This document shows, in pieces, positions 48,599 to 61,331 of a stretch of DNA of 64,000 nt. The position numbers and the translations under genes are program-made. The notes below the pieces were generated by a model. That model worked only from the letters and a program-made list of their open reading frames with translations, did no database searches and was not told where the DNA came from. The DNA lies in assembly GCA_018466975.1 (NCBI GenBank), contig CM031563.1, forward strand, positions 1,240,001 to 1,304,000, read 5' to 3'. Numbering within the stretch: the stretch's first letter is position 1; each line of letters begins with the position of its first letter. The DNA comes from Sparassis latifolia. Lineage: Eukaryota > Basidiomycota > Agaricomycetes > Polyporales > Sparassidaceae.

Positions 48599-51344
48599 TT
48601 AGGGGGCAGATAGTATTGCTTGCAATTCAGCTGCTCCATCGCGCTCGTCTATGTTTTCCCCGTTGGCAAATCTGGCAGTAAGGTGATCGATCTTGGCTTT
48701 ATGAATACGATGGTGCTCCTGCCATCCTTTCCACGGATGGTGCGGATGCTGTAGAGCGGTCTGAGAACGCTGACAGAACGAACATGGCTCGAGGGGCTTA
48801 CAAGGCGGCCGAACGCTTGGAAAATCTTATCGGACGTTCCGTCTGGCTTGTTATAGAAGTATTTGGCCAGAAGTACATCGTCCTCTCGGCTATACCGCAT
48901 CTTCTTCTCCGGGGGGGCTGGCAGAGGAGCGTCGCCCTCCGTATGGTTCAATTCGTGTTTGTGTCTCCGGTAGAATTTCATCCAAGAAGCGCGAGAGTGA
49001 TGGGGAGCCTTCGCAACGGAAGTTAGCTCGGAAGACGCCGCTGAGTAATCACATAGCTTCACCTTCGCAGCAACGTCCTTCCAGAAGGCCACCATGTCTA
49101 TCTTACCCTCTTGTGTCCTATTGCGATACTCCAAAAAGCGTACGAGGAACGTGACATCCTCGTCTGTGAATGCCACTCCCTTGCCCGTCGTACTTCTGAA
49201 CAAAGCCCTTGGAGGCGTGGGAGATCGTGTGCGACCAAGGTCCGCCGCTGCTGCACGACGTGCTGCTGCGATTGCTCCGGCACCCGTTGTGGCAACTGGG
49301 ACTTGTGCTTCTTGGTCAGGAGGGCTTTGACTTTGGCCTTGTTCTTCCTCAGGTGGTGGAGAATTGCCGCCGTCTTGGACGTCCATGGCGTACCCTCCGA
49401 GACGTATTTGGTGCTTGTTACAATATCGACGCCAAGAGTAAAACCTGCGAACGACTCAGTCAAGTAGCTGCAAGCCGACGAAGAATGCTCACGTATGATG
49501 AGGGGCCTGCAGCTCGGTTATTAGCATTTATAGACGCTAGAGCACGTCAATAATTGCTCACTTTAACAGCAACCCGCTCGCATATCTCTCGCAAACTTAG
49601 AGTAGTGAGGGACTAAATTCTATAAGAACGGTTTTATTAGATGACCCTACCTCAAAACTAATCCTTGCTCTTGGCAATAATCAATGTACTTCTTGAGGTA
49701 AAGAACGTCGTCCGAAGTGAACAAATTGCCACCATATGTACTCTTGATGATACGAGTAGGAGGTGTAGGTGAACGCGCAGGTGGATTACGGCGATTAACC
49801 ACTAGCGTAGATGCAGGCGGAGCGGGCTGCGGCTATAGAACGGGTCAAGTTACAGCAGTTCAGCACAGGGCTCAAAAGAACGAAGATAAATTTACTTGTG
49901 TTCGGACACGTTTACGACCTCTCGCTTTTTCTGACGCGGCAGTAGTCGAAGAATCGGGAGCATTTGAAGGACCTGCTTCTTCCATATACGCGTCTGGTTC
50001 TGGATACGCTTGCTGCTCGTACTAATAAGCAGGTCAGACTCATTTACCCGATAGTTTGCGATCATTGAAGACCCACAGGTTGGGCGTAATAATCACCCGT
50101 TCCACCGACCCACGCAGCTTGTTCCTCTCTGTACCTATTGTAGTCGTAATCTTGAGGTGCATTGGGAACAATTGTATTTGTGGATGGCTGCGACTGATGA
50201 TAGGCACCAGGCCAAGCCTGGTCCTCCCGATATCCTTGAGGATGGCGCGGCATCATCTGGGGCTGCGGTTGCGGCGGCGGCGCCATATGGGTCTGCTGGG
50301 GAGCGATACCATTAGCAGCTTGCCATGATTGAGGTGGAGCGGCAGTCGGAGGATGCATTGCCCGCGGCGTCACATCCATCGGAGTGGGATATACTGTGTA
50401 CTGAAAACCATGCTGTGGGTGAACTAGTGCTTCTGGAGGGGCCATTGGCGGAGGTGCCATATGAGGCTGCATCATCTGTGAGGGCTGCATCTGATGAGCT
50501 AGTTCGCTGTGCATGAGCTGCGGGTTGGGAGGGCCAGGTTGAGGGGGAGCTACATTCTGGTTCACGTGTGTGACGCTGGCAGACGTCCAGTTAACCATGA
50601 ATGAATTGTGCATAGAAAGAGTCTTACGCTTCTGTGCCAGTGACCTTACACCCTGCCCAGTTATTGTGGTACGTCTGGAGTGCCCCTGCCTTCACGCATT
50701 CCAGTACCCAATTCGCATCCAGGACGATCTTGCCCTTCTTTCCAACATACTGCCGGAAGAGGTTCTGCCCGGACTCCTTATGCGGGTCCACTGTAATATA
50801 TATCAGCACTTGACTGGTAATACATGTAGACTGCAGCAAGACGCGAAGTTGATGGATAATGGTTGTGATGCGGTCAACAAATTCAGGAGCATGACGTACC
50901 AAGGATGTAGGGAACTCCGCTGTATCCTGGAGACACCATGCCACCGTGTTTCTGCATGTGGATATCATCAGTACAAAAAACTAGTGCAATGCTTAGCCAG
51001 TCGTGCAGGATAGTTGGAGTAAAGGCGCATGTCGTCCAGGACGCAACTTATACTAATCTTATATATAGAGGCAACCCGTCTCACATGCCTTACTCGCCGT
51101 TCCATTACTACTCGAAAAATCTGCCGCCAGACGCGACCGAGACGCGACGTACCGTGATGAGGTCAACTATAGCATCTCTGTTTTGAACATCCTTCTCCAC
51201 ATAAATGGCGAGAGGTGTGCCCATCATGGGCTCCAAAAACAATTCATCCTTGGGCAATTCGGCCATAGTTTCTGTCGAAGCAGGTTGAGCTGGCGCATTC
51301 TGTTCACGTTGAGTGCGACGGTTGGTAGTACGTGCTGGTGCCAT
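48599..51344 (-). CDS. RAP1: Rap1-type telomere protein with BRCT and three Myb-like modules
   Basis: The product is about 680 residues. The N-terminus carries a BRCT domain assembled from three exons: PMMGTPLAIYVEKDVQNRDA, KHGGMVSPGYSGVPYIL, then VDPHKESGQNLFRQYV and KIVLDANWVLECVKAGALQ. A Gln/Pro/Met-rich linker follows. Myb 1: GGNLFTSDDVLYLKKYIDYC ... LSLREICERVAVKAPHHTF and SWRRYCNKHQ. Myb 2: VAFTDEDVTFLVRFLEYR ... KVKLCDYS and SVAKAPHHSRASWMKFYRRH. Myb 3: MRYSREDDVLLAKYFYNKPD ... FQAFGRLTALQHPHHPWKGW and QEHHRIHK. The protein then ends within about 40 residues, so the C-terminal RCT domain of known Rap1 proteins is not seen. The last splice (48737-48778 region) is needed for Myb 3. Known Rap1 proteins cap or regulate telomeres through DNA or through T-RF/Taz1; with three Myb modules direct DNA contact is plausible but inferred. 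Confidence 0.85.
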
Positions 51345-52620
51345 GGGTCTTGCCCGCAGGTGAGCAGATCGTGGTTGGAGTGCTCAGGGGACCCTTCTTT
51401 GCGGACGCGGAGATGAAACTCCGACCCTCTTACGTAACCCCCACTGGTGGCGACGAGTCGTGCCCGCGCATCGTATAGTATGTACCTTGCTTGCTCAGAC
51501 CTCATCTCCGTGAATAATTCGGTGCACGTACATTGTAAAAGATACGTTACGGAAGCCTGCCGGTGTATGCTTTTCCAAGCTTGGCTCCCGCGTTAGTGTG
51601 GAGGACGGTGCGTATGTAAGACTTGAATTTGAAAAACCTTCGCAATTTGGTCTCTCTAGACCTCTCCGTCGTCAAGAAGCTGGTACAAGCACGACGTACC
51701 CGGAATAGACAGGTACTGTAGATTCTAGCAGATCCATGGATCCATAACTATTGCCTGGAATTGGCGCTACTACGGCCACTTCTAGGCCACAAACCCGAGG
51801 GGTTCGTTCGATTCCGACTATCGCAGACACCGAAGTTATAGACTCTGAGTCTGTCTGCCGCACTACCTTCTGCTGAACAGTTTACTGCATTCATCACACT
51901 TGAACTCGTCGAAGATGATTTCAATGGTGATGATGCACCTTCTATGTCCTACTGTATTTGCGTGAATCGCACTTGTGTTGCTCCGACGAGTCTCTGACAT
52001 GACTGATCGCACTCTGATGGGCATTCGGTGGGATCAGGACCATGATACTAGGAGTCCGGTGCGACCCGAGCTCTCGACATTAAGAGCTGTTCCAGACTAC
52101 TAGATACATGCTCCAGTGGACTATACTTCACTTTGAAACAGTTGGAGTGGAATGATATATCATCATACATCATCAGGGCACCGTCTTACAGGTCCTGGTC
52201 AGGCAAATCTTTGCGTACCGAGGCCTCCACATGCGGGGGTTGACGGGGAGGATGTGATCTCGCCAAAGGTCCCCACTGCTCATGGACCCTCTTCTGCCGG
52301 TCGATAGTTCACCAAAAGCCAAGCCAGAGGGGGAGCAAATAAATAAAAGGTTCATGAGTGTATAATAGGCTTACAAGCAAGAACAATTAGTGTTATACCT
52401 AAATACGTGGGAGGAAACAGACAAAAGAGGGAGACTCACCAATTTCCTGGCGTAAGGCAAATAGCCACAAATAGAATCCGGAGTTGTTCCCATCGGCTAT
52501 ACCGTGTGTACGAACCAGCTGCTGTTGCCGACTCTATCTTTCCAAAAGCACACGTCCTGTAACCACTACGGCTCTTCCATCCTACCATCATCCTGTACGC
52601 CCTCCAGCCGTCTCACCGTA
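51345..52620. other. Divergent intergenic region, 1.28 kb
   Basis: It separates RAP1 (-) from CDC24 (+). The CDC24 frame is open upstream to an ATG at 52504, but 52621 is preferred because the protein family starts with GRKKS-STPTI-type sequence right after it. Short frames around 51672-51863 and 52173-52355 have no support. No repeat was seen. Confidence 0.45.
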
Positions 52621-55600
52621 ATGACCTCCACCGCCGCAGGGCGTAAAAAGTCGATGATCTCCACGACGCCCACCATCGAATCGCCGGTCGCTAATAACAC
52701 CCTCCTTAATAAAGCTGCCTCTCAGTCGACGTCTCTCTACCAGCAATGTTCGGCTTTACGCACTCGTTTGATGCGCGTCCAGGACTTCCCCGAGTGGTTT
52801 ACACTCTCTTCACCCCCGGAATCCTCGCGACGATCCACTGATCCTGTTACTCAGCTATGGGACTGTTTCGCTCTGGGCGTTCCCTTGTGCTACTTGTTCA
52901 ATCTCCTTCCCGCGCCGTTCACTACGATCAACATCGATACAGGCTCGACATCGTTCGATGCGACGAACGAGAAGACGAAGAAGCGAGCGATTGCTCTCTT
53001 CTCGATGCAAATAAAACAGATTGAAGGCTGCGAGCAGTTTACGGTTACAGAGCTATGGGACCGTAATTCCACCGATGGCTTCGTGAAGGTCAGTGAACTC
53101 ACTCCGTAGGAGACTGTCGTGGCAATTAGTTAACACTTTCTCAGGTCGTGAACAACGTGATTCACCTTGCACAGCATCTTCCGGAGGATGTCTTCGTCGA
53201 GTCAGCGCCCCCGTCTCCCACCGTCCCTTCTGAGTACCAATCAACGGATTCACTGACAATGGACGGGGGTTTCTCAACCCCGCCTGCGGAACCCAATGGC
53301 GCTCGGTTCAATATTATCAAGGAACTGGTCGAGACAGAACGCAAATATGTTCAAGACTTGGAGAGTATGCAGGTGTGTCTCATTCTGTCGCTGTCCTATC
53401 CCGTTTACCCCAATTTCTTCCCCACAGAAATATTCAAATGCAGCTTCGCAAAACAATGTCATTGATCAAGACACCATCCACCTCCTCTTCCCCAACCTCA
53501 ACAAGCTTCTGAATTTTCAGAGAAAGTTCCTCATCAAGCTGGAGAGTGTCGCCGAATTGTCGTGGGACGAACAACGTTGGGGTCTACCCTTCATCGAAAA
53601 TGTAAGCGTCCGCGCCTGCCACTGTCGGACGTTATTGTATTCTAGCTGACTATTCTCAACATGGAACAATAGGAAGACGAGTTCGCCGTGTATGAACCTT
53701 ATTGTGCAAACTATATCATGGCCTCAGAGATTTTGTTACAGGAAGAACAGAACCTTGCTGTACGTCCATTGCAGAATTGTGCTTTCCGTTGACCGTGAAT
53801 TGAATACATGCTCAGGCGCTCAATCACGTGCTGGACGCGAAGGTGGAACTTCCAGCTTTCCTGATTAAGCCAGTTCAAAGGATCTGCAAGTATCCGCTTC
53901 TATTGGAGGTTGGTTTCAGAGTACCATATTCGTCGCGCTATCTGATACCAGTTTCATTTCCCTTAGTCGCTCCTGAAAGCTGTGAAAAGCACTGACTATC
54001 CATTCTGCCATGAGCTGGAGAGCGGTGTTGCGGCTGCCAAGCGGATCACGGACAAGATCAATGAGGCGCAGCGGCGAGCCGAAAATCATGCCACGGTGAA
54101 GAACCTCGAAGGCCGCGTGGAAGACTGGAAAGGACATCATATATCCAACTTCGGCACGCTCCTCCTCGATGATATCTTCACGGTGACAAAGTCGGAAGTT
54201 GATCGGGAATATCACGTATTCCTATTTGAGAAGATTATTCTGTGCTGCAAGGAGTGTCTCTCTCCGCCTACGAACGGGAAGAAGGTTAACAAGAGCAATT
54301 CCATTCTGAAGAAGCCGGTGGTGCCGGCACCTCTCGTGCTTCCAGGTGCAGGTCCTTCGAGGAAGCGAAATACACCTTTATTACTCAAGGGTCGTATTTT
54401 CCTGAACAATGTGACACAGGCTGTGCCTAAGGTCTCAGCAGGTTCGCTTAACAAGTTTTCAGTAAATTGCGCGTACTCACCTTTACTGTCAGGCCAATAC
54501 TCCCTGGCTGTGTGGTGGCGGGGTGATGATGATCTGGAGTTTTTTACTCTTCGTTGTCGCAACGAGGAACAGCTGAAAATGTGGGAAAATCAGTTGAACC
54601 GCATGATCCAGGAGACCGCGAGTCGGCGCACGTCAGACCGCAACATCCGCTTGCAAATGACTTCTGCATCGGCACCGGTAATCAGACAACCGTCGACCAC
54701 ACACAGTCAAGAGAGAACATACTCGGTGTTCTCTCAATCTACAGCGTACAGCAGCGCACCAGCGGTGCATAGTGCCATGTCGTCGCCGTACTTATCGGGC
54801 CTTCAAAGCAATCGCAGCTCCCGTCATCCGTATGCAATTGACGAATACGTTCAGGCATCTATTCCACCCGATCAACTTGGTTACAGCGACGGTCCTCAAG
54901 GATATCCTCCTCATGATGGTTTCGATGTTGACCCAGACGATGATTTCGAGGACTATCCTCCGTCGTCCGCTTTCCCTCCGTCGGGAAGGGGAACACCCAT
55001 TGGAACTCGCCGATCAGAGTACAATGGCTATCCGCTCACTTCTCGCATGAGTGGACATTCAACCATTACTCCGACATCCGCTACGAGCAATCATGGCTCT
55101 CCCTTTGGCAGCGGGCGACCATCCATATCTCGTACTGGTGGTAGTTACACTCCCGACTCTAATGGGTATGGTTCTGGTCCCCCACCCGGCCGGAGCAGCA
55201 CCCTGCGTAGCCAGTTCAGCTCGACAAAGCTGAGGAGTGCGTATGAACAATCGCCAAATGGTGGACCAGCGTTACCGTCCGGGACGTCTCCGATGCGGTC
55301 GCGCAGCGCAAGCCAGCCGTCTGCCTATGTTCCGAATACTCTGCCCCCACCGCTGCCCACCTCGGTGCCGTGGAGCAATAGGTCGCAGAGTTCCATGGGT
55401 GTCAACAAGAGAGGGAGTGGCTCGAGTCAGTCGACAGGCGATAGTTCGGATTACTCACCACACAGCAGTAGCTCCCCTATCACGCCTTTCGGCTCAAGCG
55501 AATCGTCTCTTGGGAACATGTCACTGCATCCCATACGGTCACAGCGGAGCGACCAGGTGGTCACATCGGCAATGGACCAGCTAGGAGCGCCGGTGAAGGT

Positions 55601-55843
55601 GAAGGTGCACTTCCATGAGGATATCTTCGTAATCCAGGTGCCACGCTCAGCGGAGTACACCGAGCTTGTGGAGAAGGTCGGTAAGAAGATCAGGCTGTGT
55701 GGTCCGAGGAGGGACGATGGTCCGTTGCGAGTGAAGTATAAGGACGAAGATGGGGATCTGGTCTCCTGGGTTCGACGGAGGATGTACAGATGGCGTTCGA
55801 GTCTTTCCGACCTGGAAACCAAGTGACGCTATACGTGCAGTGA
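52621..55843 (+). CDS. CDC24: Cdc24, guanine-nucleotide exchange factor for Cdc42, with a frame break in PB1
   Basis: Exons are 52621-53088, 53145-53372, 53428-53601, 53673-53759, 53816-53908 and 53967 onward. The N-terminal Cdc24 calponin-homology-like domain (LLNKAASQSTSLYQQCSALR, VTQLWDCFALGVPLCYLFNL) is followed by the DH domain (FNIIKELVETERKYVQDLES ... AFLIKPVQRICKYPLLLESL), then PH (GTLLLDDIFTVTKSEVDREY ... DLEFFTLRCRNEEQLKMWEN), a Ser/Pro-rich linker and a C-terminal PB1 domain (VKVKVHFHEDIFVIQVP, DDGPLRVKYKDEDGDLVS) expected to bind Bem1/Scd2. At 55763-55768 (GTCTCCTGG) one C appears to be missing. With it, the frame reads LGSTEDVQMAFESFRPGNQ and stops at 55841-55843 (975 residues); as written it ends RRRMYRWRSSLSDLETK at 55826 (969 residues). 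An assembly error is likely. Confidence 0.88.
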
Positions 55844-56574
55844 TCCTACGTCTTATCCCTTACATCCTATTTCTAGTTTCCAAGACTCTGCGTCATCTCA
55901 TCCCCGTGCACCCATCTTTCCGTCCCCGCTCACCGTCATACCCGCAGCCATCATCGCACCGCACTGATTCCGTCTTGACTTGGCATTATCCTTATACTTA
56001 GGGACCCACATTCCTTGGTGCTACTCTGTATTACGACAAGCTTATGATCTTTCTTTCTCATTGTTTTTTCTCCAGTACCTTAAGTATGCATGCCGTCGCA
56101 ATATTCATTGATCCTCTGACCATTCACCCGTCTGTGCCTGTTCGGCCTCCTCGCTTCCATTCCTTTCGCTTTCATATCCTCATTCATCTAACCACTTGGT
56201 TGTGTGTTGACTCTTAGCGGGTACAGCCCGATCTTGTCCCCTGCGTACGGGATTTGTTCGGTTGGCTACTCGCCGACTGTTGTGTATCGAGTACTATAGA
56301 TTGCTTGCCAGGCAGGCATTTACGGAATGCTATCTTATTAAACTGTTGGGTCTAGTCGATCCTCAAGGCATTGAATAGATAGAACCTGAGAAGGTGTGTA
56401 ACAAAGCTCGAGAAGTCGCGTGTACTGAGATTGTCTGAATACGGAAGTATCCGCCCTGAACTGGCAAGTGACGTCAGACGCGTCTTAAGTAGTCTCGGAC
56501 GCGTTTGTCGTGCTGCCTCGCTCCTGCCTCGTTACTCCCTGCACTCCACAGCACGTCTCACCTCATCCCGGAAA
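55844..56574. other. Intergenic region, 731 bp
   Basis: It holds the CDC24 3' region and the upstream part of the GH63-like gene. An in-frame ATG at 56431 would add 48 residues to the next protein; I treat that stretch as 5' leader. Confidence 0.4.
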
Positions 56575-59500
56575 ATGTCTCAGACAAAGATAATACAGGG
56601 GAAAATATTCCGAGGCGAGAACACGAATGGCGACGGGCAAGAATTGTCTCGTTCGTCGTCCGACGCGGCTCTCACTATTGATATTCCCAAACCCGTGTTA
56701 AATGAGCAGCAGCAGGCTCCTCTACCACCGCCAAAGCTTACGAAGGCTGACTCGACCTCTCCGAAACACGAGGAGCAGAGTGACGATGTCAGATCGTTCC
56801 GCGAGAGGCTCGCCAACAAGCTTGGTTCGACTTACCGCGGGGCGGAAAGGTATCGTCTGGACCAAGATGCAGAGAAGAAACATCACTGGAAGAGATGGGG
56901 CCCATATCTCAGCGATAGGCAATGGGTGCGTGTGACGAGTTGTATTTGGTCGCGAGTTCAACCTAAAACATGCGCATATATGCAGGCCACCGTCCGCGAG
57001 GATTATTCTTCCAACGGGGATGCTTGGAGCCACTTCCCTCACGAACATTCTCGTTCTCGCGCATATAGATGGGGTGAGGATGGGATCGCAGGCATCTCAG
57101 ACAATCACCAGCGCCTCTGTTTCTCCCTTTCGCTCTGGAACGGCCAGGATCGTATCATCAAGGAACGCCTCTTCGGTGTTACCGGACATCAAGGAAACCA
57201 TGGAGAAGACGTGAAAGAAGTGTATTATTATCTAGACTCGACTCCGACACATTCGTACATGAAGTTCCTCTACAAGTACCCTCAAAAGGCCTTTCCATAC
57301 GAAGAGCTGGTGCGCGAAAATGTTCATCGCGACCGCAATGTCTCAGAGTTCGAGATATTGGACTCCGACGCGTTCGATGATGACCGCTATTGGGATGTAT
57401 TTGTAGAGGTGAGTAGCCACACTCCCTGCAGCATAGCATATTTTACTCTCTCGACTTCTAGTATGCGAAGGACGAACAAGATCCTGAAAGTGTATATGTG
57501 CGCATCACTTCCTATAATCGCGGGCCAGACCCTGCCACACTGCATGTGGTTCCTCAATTCTGGTTCCCCAACACATGGTCCTGGCCTCTCAAGAAGCCTC
57601 CAATGCCCGTATTGAGCGCTTCTGGAAACAGTGTCATCACAGCTGTGCACCCAACCTTAGGGAAATATCATTTGTACTGCCTTCCGTCCCCTCCTCCCGT
57701 CAGCGCGGACGGAGAATACGTCATCGATGATGAGGATCTAGACGCGGTCGAGCCCGACTTACTCTTCACGGAGAACAACACGAACTTCCACAGGCTCTAT
57801 GGGGGGCAAAACGAGACAGCTTATGTCAAAGATGCGTTCCACGACCATATCATACCTTCGCATCGTCCTCCACCCACGGCCGAGGGACACCCGGGGTTTT
57901 TTGCTACCAAGATTCATACAGGAATTACTCCTCACCACGTAGAGCCGGGCAGCGAGAACAGCACCCCAAGCGACGAAGAGGAGGGTCCGCGCACACCTTT
58001 CCCATTGACGCCGTCCTTTGTTAACCCCGCGCAGCGCGGAACGAAGTCCGCGGCACACTACGTCTTCCGCGATGTGCCTCCGCGCGGTGGCTGCGCCGTT
58101 GTACGCCTCAAGCTGACACCCAGGCTTCCCGGGCAGGACCCAAGCATCGAGGATGAAGCTATGTTCGATGACGCGGTTGAGGAACGTCGAGAAGAGGCGA
58201 ACGAGTTCTATGGTTCTCTCGTTATGGGCCCTATCAGCGATGATTTGCGGCAAATCATGAGACAGGCCCTTGGTGGTATGCTGTGGACGAAACAGTACTA
58301 CCAGTTCTCCCAGAAGGATTGGTTGCAAGGCGACCCGGCTCAGCCGCCACCGCCTCCTGAGAGGAAGTGGATCAGGAACAGAGTAAGCGGGTATGTCTTG
58401 TCTATGAGCGGCGATTCTGACCGACATCTTGCCGCAGGAATGGAAACACATGTACATTGCCGACATTCTTTCTATGCCTGACAAGTGAGTACCTACTTCA
58501 CACCATCACACATTAAAGTCAATCCCTCGTTCAGGTGGGAATATCCGTTCTTTGCTGCTTGGGATACTGCGTTCCACTGCATTCCGCTGGCAGTCGTGGA
58601 TCCAGCTTTTGCAAAGAAGCAACTCGATGTGCTCACTCGTGAGTGGTACATGAAGCCTGATGGGCAGATGCCAGCGTATGAGTGGAACTTCAGCGACGTT
58701 AACCCTCCTGTTCACGCCTGGTCAGTGAATATTTATATTGTTTCTCCAATGTCGCCTGACCGTGCTTATTATTAGGGCAACTTTCCGCGTTTTCAAGATT
58801 GAACGCAAGTTGTACGGCCGGGAAGATCTCCAGTTCTTGGAGCGTGTCTTCCAAAAGCTATTGCTCAACTTCACATGGTCAGTGCAGCTGGTTCAATGCG
58901 CATATAGTCGCCTATTATTAATGTCTCTTTCTACCCGTCTTCTTCCAGGTGGGTCAACCGGAAAGATCAAGGAGGGAACAACGTCTTTGAGGGTGGTTTC
59001 CTCGGGTTGGATAACATCGGTGTCTTCAATCGATCAGAACCCTTGCCCACTGGTGGTGTTCTCCGTCAGGCAGATGGAACGGCGTGGATGGCATTTTATT
59101 GTCTGAATATGTGCGTCTAGCCCCATTGGGTGGTGTGTTACTGTTGCGTGCTAACCCAGATGTCTCAGGCTGAATATCGCTCTTGAATTGGCTAAGCATA
59201 ACTCTGTCTACGAAGATATCGCGTCCAAGTTCTTCGAGGTAAATGCGTTGTTTTCCCTAGTAGTCTTGGCTGATTATATTCTCAATTAGCACTTCATCTT
59301 CATTGCTGATGCGATGACCTACCGTGAAGGCGAGGATGAGCTTAGTCTATGGAACGAAGAAGACGGGATGTACTACGATGCAATTCAATTCGGGCCGGGC
59401 AGCTCAATGCAGTTGCCCGTGCGGAGCCTCGTCGGTCTGATTCCGCTTTACGCGACGCTGGTGCTAGAACCCGCGACTATCAACCGCTTCCCTGGCTTTA

Positions 59501-60791
59501 AGAAGCGTATGGAGTGGTTTATTGATAACAGGCCCGAGCTGTCGGGGAGGAACATGGCGAACATGAAAGGTATAGCTCCGATATTTGTGGTACGAACGTC
59601 ACCAGTTGACGTCGCACGCAGTTAAAGGTAGAGGCGAACGCAGGCTTCTGGCGCTAGCCAGCAAAGAGCGACTTGTCAAGATTCTAGAAAAGATGCTGGA
59701 TGAATCTGAGTTCTTCAGCGAGCATGGGATCCGATCGTGAGTGGATTCCACTTTCCATTCCACCATCGTCGTTGCGGGGGTCATAATGGTTTACCCATGT
59801 TTTAGTTTGTCTAAGAAGCACAAGGATCAACCTTGGGGAATGGATGTCAACGGCGAACGCTATGAGGTCAATTATTGGCCCGGAGATTCCAAATCCGGGA
59901 TGTTCGGTGGTAATTCGAACTGGAGGGGACCTATTTGTGAGTTCGGCATTAATTCTCCATTCCAGTGTTCCCGTCTCATTTGGCCGTTGACCACCTTATC
60001 AGGGCTCGCTGTGAACTTTATCTTGATAGAGAGTCTGCAGAGGTTCCATCAGTATTACGGTGATGAGCTGCAGGTAGGTGGATCCGCTCACATGCTCACC
60101 ATGATTCCTGATCATCTGCTGTGCAGGTGGAATGTCCCACGGGCAGCGGAGATTACATGAACCTTGTGAATGTCGCAGAGGAAATTCAGCACAGAATCAT
60201 ACACATCTTCGGGCGCGATATGGAGGGCAGACGAGCTGCGAACGGAGGGAATCCGAAGTTGGATCGTGATCCTTACTTCCGCGACTACGTCTGGTTTTAT
60301 GAGGTACGTTATTTTAATCCTCGAGGAAAATACGTATGCTAAGGATTCGGTAGTTTTTCCACGCTGATGATGGTCGAGGATTGGGTGCTTCTCATCAGAC
60401 GGGATGGTGAGCTGAGACTGTTCGGTGACTTGTGGCGCATGATGATCTGAATTGATTTCTGCGTTTAGGTCCGGACTTGTCGCGTATCACATCCTGCAAA
60501 GTGGCGCAAGCTGTCGCCTACCAAAGACGCCCAAGAGTAAGGAGGATGTCACTCGGTGTACACAGATGCTTATCTCGCCATCTTCTTGCAGCTCCTCGTA
60601 GCCTCGCGCATCACTACTTCGACGTATGTTGCCACTATCGCAAGTATCTCCAGCATTTCTGATTTCATATGATATTGCAGGAGACCATAGACTCGCAGTC
60701 CGAGTACGGCGACGAGACGCAGTCGTTGTTCAGTGCATACAGTGCAGCAGACCTGAACACTCTCGGCGATATTTCCCCTGACGCTCTCTAA
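56575..60791 (+). CDS. GH63-like (MGH1-type) glycoside hydrolase
   Basis: Over a dozen exons make a protein of about 1,000 residues with the (alpha/alpha)6 layout of the mannosyl-oligosaccharide glucosidase superfamily. N-terminal beta-rich part: [63 protein letters not shown]-type [20 protein letters not shown]. Barrel part: [40 protein letters not shown] (catalytic-loop Asp), [79 protein letters not shown] and [20 protein letters not shown], ending in [14 protein letters not shown] and a last exon with GDISPDAL. There is no signal peptide or membrane anchor at the chosen start, unlike ER glucosidase I, so a cytosolic role is more likely. Start 56575 (AAAATGTC context) is preferred over 56431. 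Confidence 0.82.
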
Positions 60792-61331
60792 ACACTTTCG
60801 AAACGCGAATGGACACTGCGATGTCGCGTATGTTCTGACAGATGTAGAACTAGAGTGTACAACGAATCATGTATCATACGCCCGAATTATACCACATCGC
60901 ATCCATTGTCATCGCATCACTGGATTGTCTCAGATATAGCATTTGCAATTATAATACATGTTTTGCAGACCAACTAGTTCCACGAGTCCTGCATATGGAG
61001 AGGCTCAGAGAAGGTATTATTAATTCATTTCCAGGAACAACCCTTGACAGCGACCGACTATGAAGATGAATGGAATGACATAAGTAAAGGTGCAAGTGTA
61101 AATGCAAGATAAGGTGACTAATGAATGCATAGCGTGATATTGACCGACGATGCAGAGGGAACCAGCGTGCAACGATAGCTAATGAATGAAACTAGATGAC
61201 AGGCAGTGACACGTACGGAACGACAGTACACAAGCCACTGTGCATTTGAGGTCTAAGACAGGAAGAACAAAGTTTCGTCCGGCGAAGTAGGACCAACACT
61301 GACACAACGATAGATGGAGGACGAGCAGCTC
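60792..61331. other. Intergenic region between convergent genes, 540 bp
   Basis: AT-rich near 60880-60965 and 61080-61200, as expected for two 3' ends. No coding frame, repeat or RNA gene is supported. Confidence 0.45.

Noticed and set aside
55761..55782. A tiny intron (GTCTCC...GGAG) to explain the CDC24 frame change
   Set aside because: It would be about 20 nt, far below the shortest introns in the window, and has no branch-point sequence.
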